Origin: Neelides folsomi
Lineage: Eukaryota > Arthropoda > Collembola > Neelipleona > Neelidae
Assembly (NCBI GenBank): GCA_034687125.1
Contig: JAQGBZ010000391.1
Location: 1 to 55,717 of the forward strand
Direction: 5' to 3'
DNA length: 55,717 nucleotides
Shown: in pieces, positions 1 to 10,690 of the stretch
Layout: the number at the start of each line of letters is the position of its first letter
How positions within the stretch are numbered: the first letter of the stretch is position 1
Translations under genes and position numbers: made by a program
The notes under the pieces: generated by a model
Seen by the model: the letters and a program-made list of their open reading frames with translations, nothing else
The model's database searches: none
What the model was told of the DNA's origin: nothing

Positions 1-470
1 TTACCCGAGTTCGGGTAACCATTACCACAAAACGGGTAATAGTTACCCGTTTTGGACCATTATCTACACCCTGACCTAGGAAATGTCATGAATAATTATT
101 AAGAATGATCCTGATTACTAAACCTGACCTTTAATTCTTAATTAAATATCAATTATCACGATTTTCATAAAGATAGAAATTATCTCATACAGATGTAATT
201 TAAATTTATTTTATTAAAGCTAAGGTTAGTTAAGATTAGGTTAGGTTATTTAACTAATTTGGAATAATTGATATCCAAACTTACCTAACTACGTTACCTA
301 ATTTTGTGTAACCAAATAACGGTTACACAAAATTAGGTAACGCTTACCCAAATTTAGGCAACGGTTACTTAAATGTTACCTAAAAGTAGGTAACAGTTAC
401 CCATAAGTATGTAACGGTTACCTCAAAAGTAGGTAACGGTTACCCAAATTTAGCCCGAGATCTGGACCTT
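1..470. repeat. Degenerate palindromic GTAAC/GTTAC repeat cluster
   Basis: Units of about 20-25 bases containing the self-complementary core GTAACNGTTAC recur through 290-455, for example around 322, 340, 362, 398, 417 and 439. Related inverted pieces (ACCCGAGTTCGGGTAACC) lie at 3-20. The right edge, GCCCGAGATCTGG near 452-465, resembles the left edge read in reverse. This looks like the subterminal part of a foldback or MITE-type element that may continue left of the window. No ORF is present and no target duplication can be identified because one end is cut off. Confidence 0.55.
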
Positions 471-610
471 GACCAATCGAGTCTGATAATTTTTAATTAT
501 TTAATAATGTTAACTTTAATTTAATAAATTAAATTTTGTTAAATTATTTCAATTGGTTAATTAGTAATTAATTTTAAGTTTTAAGTTAATTAATTAATTT
601 CGATTCAAAT

Positions 611-1282
611 CTAATCTTCCGATTCTTCAAATTCTCCATTGTAATCCTCTTCAAGTTGAATAATCCCGGGAAGATTTTCGTCCTTAGTTTTATACAGCCG
701 TTCTTTTGGGACCAAAACTTGACTAAAAAACGCATCGTTGACGAAAATTTTCTGTTTGTCTTTAAAATTCGTCACATCCACAATTTTGACCGTCCATTCC
801 CTCAACAGCCTCGTCAACAACGCCAATCTTAGCCCAACTAACAAAACTTCCCTTTCGCTTTCTTCATCCCCCACCGTGTGGTCAAATTCCCAGTTCAAAA
901 CTCCTTCCGGTCGTTCTGACCCTCTTTGTCCATGTGAAGTCGCAATTCGACAGATTTCCTCAAAGCCAATTCTTCTCACCCGCAAAGCCACCAAATGTTC
1001 TTCTCCGGGTTTGGATCCCCACTGGGAAGCGGAAACGGCGGAGAAAAACCCGGGGCGGAAATATTTAAATTTTTGAAATGAAAATCCCGGACAGTCTTCA
1101 AACGTCTGATGGACTTCTGCATGGCGGGCGATGTTGGACCGACATGAGTGGTAAAGGATCATGTTGTCGTTGTTGTAAACGGCCAAGATGTGTTTGCCCG
1201 TGAGGGGATAGGAAAAACGAACCGTGGAATATTTTTCAGTTTCAAATGGGAGTTTACGGGTTTTGGCAATTAAACCCGACAT
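611..1282 (-). CDS. Intronless hypothetical protein, 223 aa
   Basis: This is an uninterrupted ATG-to-TAG frame in a block clearly richer in G and C than its AT-rich flanks, which supports real coding. The protein has a basic N-terminus (MSGLIAKTRK), mixed alpha/beta composition with conserved-looking aromatic and cysteine positions in the first half, and an acidic C-terminus ending FEESED. I see no signal peptide, membrane segment or motif I can name. It has no introns, unlike every other gene here, so it may be a retrogene or a lineage-specific gene. Function unknown. The opposite-strand frame at 738-1076 is treated as its shadow. Confidence 0.6.
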   Translation of the reverse strand: MSGLIAKTRKLPFETEKYSTVRFSYPLTGKHILAVYNNDNMILYHSCRSNIARHAEVHQTFEDCPGFSFQKFKYFRPGFFSAVSASQWGSKPGEEHLVALRVRRIGFEEICRIATSHGQRGSERPEGVLNWEFDHTVGDEESEREVLLVGLRLALLTRLLREWTVKIVDVTNFKDKQKIFVNDAFFSQVLVPKERLYKTKDENLPGIIQLEEDYNGEFEESED

Positions 1283-4200
1283 TATAAAATAAATTAATAA
1301 ATTAAATAAATTACTGTTTTTTAAACTAACACTGTCTTAATTAATTTAATTTAATTTATTAAATTTAATGTTAACAGTTTTGTATTTTCTCATTATCAGA
1401 AATTTTCAGATTTTCGGATTTTCGGATTATTGATAAAAATATCTGATATTGGGTGTATTCAGTTTATTCGGTGTATTCGGTGGAAGGATAAGAAATGAAA
1501 AGAAAGCGGAGTTAATGAAGGGATTAAAAGGCTGTTGAGACTTTGACGGAAAATTGGCGATGATTGCGAATGTGCATGGGGTATGATGATTCCGTGTGAT
1601 AAGGTCCGTTTACTAATAAGACCTTGCCACCATCATTTATTTACTGGTGCGGGTCTAATAGTTCTAATGTTACTAATGTATGATCTAAAAAGAAAAAGTT
1701 GGGTTAGTTGAACGTGGACGAGAACGTGTTCATAACACCTTCATTTGGTCTCTCGTGTTTTCCCCACATGGAGACGTGGAAAATGAGAAGGGTGGGATTT
1801 CCTTTCAATCCATGTCATTAAACCCCAAAAGAAAGAAAAGTCAACTAACCACAAAAATCACTTCCATATTCGATTCACTTTTTTATTTTTCCCGAATTTT
1901 TAGCAACTAAAGTTCATGACTTATTCCGTATTCTTGATGCCTTATTAAATTAAACTAATAAATAATGTAGATAAAGAAAATTGAAATTAAACATTTGTCT
2001 TTTTATTTAATCATTAATTCGCATTAACTCAACCATACAATATTATAAATGCATAAATATTGTAAATATACTTACATATTACCTGTATAGTACATACTCT
2101 ACTTATATTTATTAATTAAATCTTCAGTGTATATTTTATACCTTGTGATCTTATAGTATTAATCATTATATTATTATAGAAAGCTAAATGCTATTGATGC
2201 ATTAGCTAAATGGTATTAATTAACATGTTAGTTAAAGTCGATATTTAAATTAGAATTAGAATGTTTGAAAATGATTAAAAATAAAAAAAACGTTTAAAAA
2301 GGTGCGGCCTCCAAGTTGAATGAATCAAAGGTCAAGTTCAATATTTATTAAATCAAGTTCGCCCTGATCTCTTTCTGTCAATCACCATTTAACTCTTTTA
2401 CAATCTTCTTCCATACACTCTCATGAGTGTCATAACGCTGTTAAGGAAAACCCATACAATTTATAAGCATGTTAAATATTGAATTCATACATTACTATAC
2501 TCCAGTATTAATATTACTATATTACATTTTCGTACTTGGTTTAAACATTACGTCTGTATAATTGCTATAATTACTATAAATCAAATATTAGCAATAGATT
2601 AATTACTTAAACCCATGACCGTGTTAATCATATTAAAATACATGGAATGGACATCGACAATAATAAATGGCTTTATGAATCAAAAAGAAAAACAAATCTT
2701 GGAAAATCGAATCCTTATTAATAACATTAATGTTAATATCAATTAATAGCCATAGTCTACTGCATGTATTTCCATTAATAGTTATTTAGTAGGAGATTGA
2801 TGAAATGAATAAGGAATTGAAAAAACGAGGTTATGAGTTATTTGCTCGCGGATGTGCACCATGTATTGTAAATACATACAAATTATATGATGGAAGGATT
2901 GAAGGAAATATATTCAATATTTATGTAAATGTTGGGGCGAAGAGTATTATTGGACATTAAACAGAAGGAAGTGGAACATCTCCAGGAAAGAACAATGGGG
3001 TTATTATAGAAATACCCAAAAACAATTTGTTAACTTAAAGGACAAAAAGTTCATTTGTGGAGATCTTGGTTAAAGATGGAATTCTTTTAAAAGTGAAAAT
3101 ATATAATTATGTTATATAACAAATATTAAATACAAAAGTGTAAAGTTCTATTGTACAAATATAACTAGGAATATAACCAAATACTTAATACTTAATTGTG
3201 TAAACGTGTTCATTTTGTGTTCATTGAATATAAACATTAATCAGAAGGTATTTGATTTTATTTGATTTAATCCTTTAGATTTTTAATATTTTGATCTAGA
3301 TTTGATCCTTGGATTATTTGGATATAGAACGATTAATTTCAAATAAATAATTTGGCAATGAATAAAGATATACTATTTCTCCTATTTTCTCCTATGTTAA
3401 TTTGAATTCTACTTACTTAATTATTATAATATATTTGTTATTTATGTCATTAAGCAATTATCAAGATAGGTAAATAAAGAATATTATCTATCTGTATTAA
3501 TAGATACATACTTGTTATGTATAAAAACAAAAAAGTGAAAGATTTAAAGAAGTATTAAAAGTTGACTAACTTTTAATACCTGTAATTATAGTTCAATTAA
3601 TTGCAATTGTTTGGAACATGTCATTATGTTGAATTTTATTTGCACAATGATTATGATTAAGCACGCAAACATAATATTTAATCCACTACAATGTCTACAA
3701 TACATAGATATTATATAAATAAATATACAATACATAGAGGATGGTAGCTTAATATAATTTCATTAAATAATTAATTAATTGTAAACATAATTATATATTT
3801 TCATTTTCATTGTTAAATTTTGACAAGTATAAATCTTCATTTCAACCCGTTAATTATATGTCGTTAACAATCTTCCAGTTCAAACTAGTTATCTTTTAGT
3901 TATTTTCCGTCGTTTCAATCCAAAAGAAAGAGGACAAATGAAAATAAATAAGATCAAATAAGTTTTCAATTGTCTAAAATATTACTTGTTTACGTATTGA
4001 ATCATTAAATTAAAAAAATATCTTCCATCTTTTGTCAACTTTAACTTGACTGAAGTGAAGTGTTGTTTTAACTGAGAATTATTCAAAGTTGAGCGTTAAT
4101 GAGGAAAACAAAAGGATAAATCACTAGAACATTAATTCATGAAAAAAAATTTATAAGACTAATAACGTAATAACTTCAATGCCCATTCTTTTAATGTTCC

Positions 4201-4510
4201 AATTTTACCTGAAGATTTACAATAAAAAACTAAAGCCAATGAATCACACAATGACAATCAATGCTTTGAGCTTTAAACCAGTTTGGGAAATTATGGATTC
4301 CTCGGAACTTTTTTAATATCTTAATAGAAAAAGGTATAATAATGCTTTGTTGCTTTGATTCCGCTTTAACAATTTTCAGCGATTTAGTCATTTACATCCA
4401 AGTGGCTCTTTTAGTAACATTGAAATCATAGAAAAACCATAACCATACAAAGATTTTTATTGGACGTTTAATTTTATTTAATTAAACGTCTGGGGACGGT
4501 GGAGAGAGAA
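1283..4510. other. AT-rich intergenic region without recognisable genes
   Basis: About 3.2 kb of strongly AT-biased DNA with only short chance frames. No repeat structure, RNA gene or conserved coding segment could be supported. The last part holds the presumed promoter and 5' UTR of the transporter gene at 4511. Confidence 0.6.
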
Positions 4511-7133
4511 ATGAAATTCGAGGAATCTTCAGTTGTTTGGCCCAACAATAAAGAATTGTACATTAAAGATATCCAAGTCAATGGGAATCTTGAAGGGTCA
4601 GAGAAGAAAAGTCCCAAAGTGACAAATTGTAGAAAAATCTCACTTGAAAATGAATTTACTGAGAAGAAAGTTAACAATGAAAAAGATTTAACCGTGGAGC
4701 ATTTATTAGACAAATTGGGTAAGAAAATTTAATGTTTAATTGTTTTATTATTTTATAGTTAAGATTGAATTTAAATTTAGGCGGGTTTTCGTGGTTCCAA
4801 ATCTGGGCAACAATTATCATCATATCTCCGGAAATCCCCGCAGCAATGATTCAACTCTCTCCGATTCTCACGGGCAGAACCAATGTCACTTTTGGATGTT
4901 TTAATTCAAATGGCTCGCTTTTATATAAAACTCAAGGAGTTGACGTCGATTGCCATATGAAATGCAATGGAGAATTGAAAGGAATTTCGCCATTCATTTC
5001 AGTCGTTCAAGAAGTAAAATTTTAATTATAATATTAATTATAATTAACTAATTTTAGTAGTTTTTTGATCCTTTTACTTTAATTAAAATTAATATAAATT
5101 GATAGATAATTTCAATTAATTTATGATATTATGTTTATTAGTGGCTTTTGATCTGTGGAAGTTCTTGGATTACGGACACGTTCACTTCAATTCAAATGTT
5201 TGGGAGTATGGCGGGTTCAATTTTAAGTGCTCATTTAGCAGATAGGTGAATTTTAATTATAATTAGAAGTCTAATAATAAAGTTTATTATATAATAAACA
5301 CCGTATTCCTAACTATTTAAAATTTGTTAATCAACAATTAATATTTTAAAATTAATTTATAGATTCGGTCGGAAGAAAACATTCTTTTTGCTTTGTTTTA
5401 TCATGGGAGTTTTTGGTTCATCTTCTGGTTTAGCAAATGATATTTACATTTATGCAATTATAAGGTTCATTGTTGGATTTGCAATTGGAGGTTCGTTCCT
5501 TATTTTTAAATTGATAACGAATTTGATATTCGTTTAAAAATGTAAATTAAATTAATTTATATTTTTAATTTAATTAATTAAATGTTTAAATTAAAATGTT
5601 TAAATTAAGAAGTTAATTGTAATTTAATATTTCCAGGTTGCTTCGTTGTGTATTTAAATTTCTTAATGGAGTTTCTCACTCCTTCCTATAGGACCATTTG
5701 TGGATGTGTTAGTTTGTGGTCGTTTGGTATCATGTTACTCGCCTTGTTCGGTTATTTGGTCCCCGAATGGAGAAATCTTTCTTATGTCACTGCTCTCCCA
5801 GTTTTCGTCATTTTCTTGGTTTATCCGTAAGATTAATTTAATAAAAATCATCAAATTATTAAATTTTTAAATAGTTTTAGTTTAAATTTGTTTTATTATT
5901 ACTGAATTTTGTAAATTAAACGTAATTAAATTAATTGTTATTAATTAGATTGCTTCCCGAATCTCCACGATGGCTTTTATGCCAAAAGCGAACCAAAGAA
6001 GCTGCAGCTTCTTTTGCTTTAATTGCCAAATTCAATGGCCGACCGCAGCTGAGCGACGAAGAAATCCAAGAAGTTCAAACCAACATTTTAAAAGATGAAA
6101 CCAAAGAGGAAGAGAAAATCGGGACACTGAGGATTTTGAAAAGTCCGAATTACCGGAAACAACTTTTGCTCTTTATGTTTGCCTGGTTTTCTTCAGCAGT
6201 GGTTTATTATGGGATTTCTTTCAATATGAAGAACATAACTGGAGATCCTTATTTAAATATCCTGTATATGGGAATTGCAGATTTTCCAGGTTGTTTTTCG
6301 GGAATTTTGTTCAATAACAGGTTATTTTTCATTTACTTAATAATATAATATTCTTAATTACAATTTAAACAATATGAGAATTTGATAATAATTATATTAT
6401 ACCTAATTGAGTATGACTTATACATTATGTAATGGTATATAAAATAAATCCATTAAAGTTTTATTTGAATTTTATAATTGAATTATTTTTTTAATTGAAT
6501 CTCCTAATTTAAGATTTATTTTGCACATTTAATATTTTTAATTTAAAGATTTGGACGTCGTCGAACGTTTTTAGGTGGATTGGCTTTGGCCTCAATTGTT
6601 CTCATCGCGCTGGTCGTAGTTGAAGAAACGACGCTTATGGACAAATATCCACAATTGGTCACAATTCTGTGCATCATTTGTAGGTTTTTCAATTCGGCCA
6701 GTTGGGCTGTCATGGCGTGTTTCACTGCTGAAACTTTTCCGACTCCTGTCAGAGTCACATGTGTAGGACTTTGTTCACTCTCAGCAAATATTGGTCATTT
6801 TCAATAAATTTAATTAAATCTGTGCAATTTTTATGAAATTTTTATGACAGTTGTAATAAATTATTATTTTAATGTTATTTTAATAGGAGGTATTCTCGCA
6901 CCACAATTAGCCTTCTTTGGAACAAGTATTTTTTTAATTAATAGTCGATGTTTTGAATTATAAATAAATATATTATAAATTAATGATTTGGATTGAAGTT
7001 AATTGTTAATTGTGTTTTAGTTCGCCGTGGTCTTCCGTATTTTGCTTATTGCATTCTTACAGTTTTTACTGGCATCGGTTCGCTGCTTCTTTCGGACATG
7101 TCTGGAAAACCTTTGAAGGACTCACTTTCATAA
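4511..7133 (+). CDS. SLC22-like organic cation/anion transporter (MFS)
   Basis: A nine-exon model gives 543 aa: 4511-4718, 4781-5013, 5142-5245, 5363-5490, 5637-5826, 5949-6320, 6549-6793, 6887-6925 and 7021-7133, all phase-consistent. The start is the first ATG in a hydrophilic leader of about 70 residues; the upstream in-frame GTG at 4499 is not used. SLC22/major-facilitator signatures are present: LGGFSWFQIW before TM1, the TM2-TM3 loop HLADRFGRKKT, LPESPRWLL after TM6, and NNRFGRRRTFLGG in the second half. It ends SGKPLKDSLS, like the usual C-terminus of the family. The family moves organic cations, anions or carnitine across the plasma membrane; the substrate here cannot be inferred. The extracellular loop between TM1 and TM2 is short for the family, and the exon 4 donor (GTTCGT) is weak. 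Confidence 0.88.
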
Positions 7134-7696
7134 CTATTAATTTTAATTACTATTTCAACTATTGAATTTTATTCTTTGTTGGCAATTGTTCATTATTGAT
7201 ATATTTGCTATTAAATATGAAAATTTATGTAATTAGCTAGGTTGAAGTTATAATTTAATTTTTATATGAGTTCTGTTTGTTTACAAAAAAAACTCCATAA
7301 AATTAGTTAAATAATAACAAAATACCCTAGTTTAAATTGTTAATTATTAAAGACGACTGTAACATTTGTTGTAAGATTAATGTTTTAATTATAACAATTT
7401 CTTTCTCTGCCTTTATCATTTGTACAGTCACAATTCTGATATTATGTTTTATGCATTTATGAACTGAATTTGATTGAATGTTAAAGTTAATAAAATCATA
7501 AAAATTGACATATTTTATAAGGACAAATCATTGTAATTTAAATTCTAAAGAATTTATTTACTAAAATCTATTGAGAAACCTCATTTCTCTCGTTAATGTT
7601 AAAAGTTAATTGAGTTTAATTAAACAGTCAATTCCTATGATTTTACATTCAGTTTTCATACATTGGATTCAATGAAATGAATCTCAGCAAATAACC
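7134..7696. other. Intergenic, AT-rich
   Basis: 3' flank of the transporter up to the target duplication of the MITE. No gene or structured feature is visible. Confidence 0.5.
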
Positions 7697-7705
7697 AAAA
7701 TTGTT

Positions 7706-8176
7706 GGTTGGGGTAACCATGTTGGGACAAAAAACATGTACCCAAAAACGGGCACATTGAACCCAAAAAGGGCACATTGAACCCCCAAAAACGGGTACAT
7801 AACTTTAAGGCACATGTGCCCTAAAAATAGAGTATACCCACCTTTGGTATACTCTATTTCAACCAACGTGTATTCAGATGAGCAAAGTTAGCTTAGCCTG
7901 GACAAGCGATATTATACAAGCTTATTGTTAATATAAATTAAATGGATTTTAATGTTTTTCGATATTTTTAATGTGCCCATATATGGGCCCTTTCTTGGCA
8001 CATTTTAACATTTTTCAAGGCACATGTTCCCGTTATAGGGTTCAATGTTTCCATTTTGGGTTTGTGTGCCCGATTTCTAACATGTGCTCCCTTATGTGGC
8101 ACATTTTTAGGGTCCCAATATGCCCTTTTTGGGGTTCAATGTGCCCGTTTTTTGTCCCAACATGGTTACCCCAACC
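7706..8176. mobile_element. MITE copy A, 471 bp, with 9-bp target duplication
   Basis: The terminal inverted repeats start GGTTGGGGTAACCATG and end with the complement, CATGGTTACCCCAACC. A perfect 9-bp direct repeat AAAATTGTT flanks both ends (7697-7705 and 8177-8185). Both arms carry sub-repeats of the type GGGCACATTGAACCC in opposite orientation. The centre (about 7828-7930) has no repeats. There is no transposase, so it is non-autonomous. A second copy lies at 28556-29105. A 9-bp duplication and a terminal GG fit Merlin or Mutator-like superfamilies; this assignment is inference. Confidence 0.9.
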
Positions 8177-8185
8177 AAAATTGTT

Positions 8186-9410
8186 TAAGCAAAGTTGTTC
8201 CAATTCGAATTCTACAACATTGATTGTCCTTCAAGTGATTTTTAATTGGAAACCTCCCAAATTTTAAATAAGTTAAAGAGTTTAATTCCAATTCCATTCG
8301 AAGTTTTTCGAAGAATCATTTTTTCATTTTGTTCACAGACGGCGGTTGTTTGAATGTGTCGCACTTTTTAGTCCTTACAAAGTAAATTCCAGTAAATTCC
8401 AAGAATCCGAATTAATCCCAAATTAAAGTTTAAATAACTTCGAAAAGCTGGGAGATTCGCAAATAAAAATTTGTTTTATATCAATAAAAGTCCTTGAATC
8501 CAAATTACGATAACTTTACATTAACAATTTTCATTCTGTAATTTAATTCAACACATTTTATTCCAAGCAAAAAGAAATTTATGCAAAATTATATGAAATT
8601 AAAAATTTGTTAAAACTCCATTAACTTTTGATTTTGTAAGGAGATTTCAAGTTTTTCATTTGATTTATATAATTCAATAACGTAGATTTTAAATAAAATT
8701 AACATGTTTATATAAAATATTCCATTTTATACATTTAATTGACATTGATATTAACCAATTTATTAGTTTAGTTATAGCATTTAAATATTATGACAAGAAT
8801 ATAATTAAGACAAATGTTTATTAATTCCTTATTATTACACAGTCAAATTCATATGATATATCACAACTAACTAACTAGCATTAAGCGTATATAGAAGTTA
8901 TGCCGCATTGTGATGAATTTGGAGGTGGAGAAAAGCATTTAATATGAAAAATGTATTTTTTAATATGAAAACCATTTGGATTCATCTCGTCACGCTCAAA
9001 TGTTTCTTTGCGTGTCAAATCTAAAACACGAAGGTTGGAAAATAAAGTTTTAATGAAAAGTCTCAGGTTTATAAAAGATTTTTATTTTTACCTTTGTAAA
9101 AACTCCTCAACCTCCCCGATCCCGATCAAATGTAAAATTACAACATTACAAAATACCACAATATGGAATTAATTAATTAATTAATCTCCTAATCTGATTC
9201 CAATAAAAACTAACATTTTCCCAATTGCAATTAATTCCATTCTGTAAATAGAAACTTCCAAATTTTAATTTCATTTTAATTTTATTCTCATTTTAATTTT
9301 ATTCTTATAGAAAATTCCTTTACAAAATTCCTAATTTTATTCCATGAATATAAAATGTAAAAATGGTTAAAAGAAATATTAAATGAATATTGAAATAAAA
9401 TGAAAAGATG
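8186..9410. other. Intergenic, AT-rich
   Basis: Contains the 3' flank of the minus-strand gene ending at 9411. The minus-strand AATAAA-like stretches are too common in this AT-rich DNA to be assigned. No other feature seen. Confidence 0.5.
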
Positions 9411-10690
9411 TTAACATCTTGACCCATAAGTTCTGCTATTATATCCCGAACTATATCGATCACAGTCGTAATAAGAACCATAGCCATATCTCCTATTCCC
9501 AGTATTATTATAATCATCGTTATTATACCTGTTGCTGTAATAATCATTATCCCGCCCGTAATAATCACTATTTTTTCCGCCATAATAATCATTATTTTTC
9601 CCTCCATAATTCCCAGTCCCATAGTCATTGTATCTCGAATTGTAATAATCGTTGTTTCGTCCACCGTAGTTATTTTCATATCTCCCGCCAACTCCGCTTC
9701 CAGTGTTTCTGTTAAAATAGTCACGATTCCGATTGTAGTAATTGTCCCGGTCATTGTCGTTGTATCCACCGAATCCGTATCGGTTATTTCCGCCACCGGT
9801 CATTCCGACGCCTCGATCATATCCGTCGTATCTTCGAGAGCTGTAGTCATCATTGTAATTATTTCCGCGGTTGTTGTACCCGCCACTCCCGCCGTCGCGA
9901 TTATTGTAATAGTTGAATCGCCCAAATCGGTCATAATATCCTTCTCGGTAATATTCTCGAGTTTTTCGAATGATTCCATTGTCGCGGTCCAGACGGCCTT
10001 AATGGTCAAATAAAAACAAGTTGATTTCTTTCATCACGACATCGGACCATAAAAGTATTTGTTATACAATATACAATAAAATAAAAAGGAATTTACTTTT
10101 AGTAATGTAAGTAATTTAAGAAGTGGATTTAATGGAGTTATGACACAACAAATAAAAAGGTGGATGAAACGCGGCTTAATGAAGCCACAAAAAATGAAGT
10201 TTTTTACCTCCGGTGTTTTCACTGTTTTCGTCCAGCCGAAGGTTCGTTTGAACTTCTTTGGTCGGAAGGTCACCTGCGGAATCACGGAAAAGGATAATTA
10301 AACTTTTTTATGATCTCAATTAATTTATTTGCTTATAATTTAACAGAGATGTATTTGCTTTTGAAAAAGCTATTTGTTTAAGTGATATCTTAAGTAAAAC
10401 TATATTAAAGTAAACTATTTAATATATTAATTTAGCTTACTGCTTATTGTATTTCCTTTCATTTAAGATTATTCCTTTTATTGTAAAGATATAAAATAAA
10501 CTTTTCCATATTTATAAATAATTTAAGCTCTATTTAATAATATACAGTTAGGCTTAAAGCTAAATAATAAATTGTTAATTAATTCGGACTTTAAAGAATT
10601 ACTTTGTAACTGACGGCTCAATTTTCCCGAACTCCCCGACACGACAACTCCAACTGCCAAAACAATCACCGCAGTGGTGAAAGACTTCAT
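9411..10690 (-). CDS. Secreted Gly/Tyr/Asn/Arg-rich low-complexity protein, 246 aa
   Basis: Three phase-matched exons, 10690-10603, 10273-10208 and 9997-9411, give 246 aa. Exon 1 encodes a clear signal peptide (MKSFTTAVIVLAVGVVVSG). Exon 2 encodes a short polar propeptide-like stretch (about residues 30-51). Exon 3 encodes about 195 residues made almost only of G, Y, N, D, R and S with motifs such as NNDYYGGKN, RYNDYG and GRYENNYGG, ending TYGSRC. There are only two cysteines in this tail, both near the end. Tyrosine- and glycine-rich secreted proteins of this kind occur in arthropod cuticle, eggshell, silk and adhesive secretions; which applies here is unknown. Long frames on other strands at the same place are shadows of the repeat composition. 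Confidence 0.8.

Noticed and set aside
7971..8267. Open frames present in both MITE copies (7971-8267 and 28909-29136)
   Set aside because: They follow the sub-repeats of the right arm and show no codon-like conservation or protein features; their presence in both copies is explained by shared ancestry of the element.
9320..9796. 158-codon minus-strand frame rich in I, T and M
   Set aside because: Alternative frame of the Gly/Tyr-rich gene; it lacks a consistent upstream exon, whereas the chosen frame joins a signal-peptide exon in phase.
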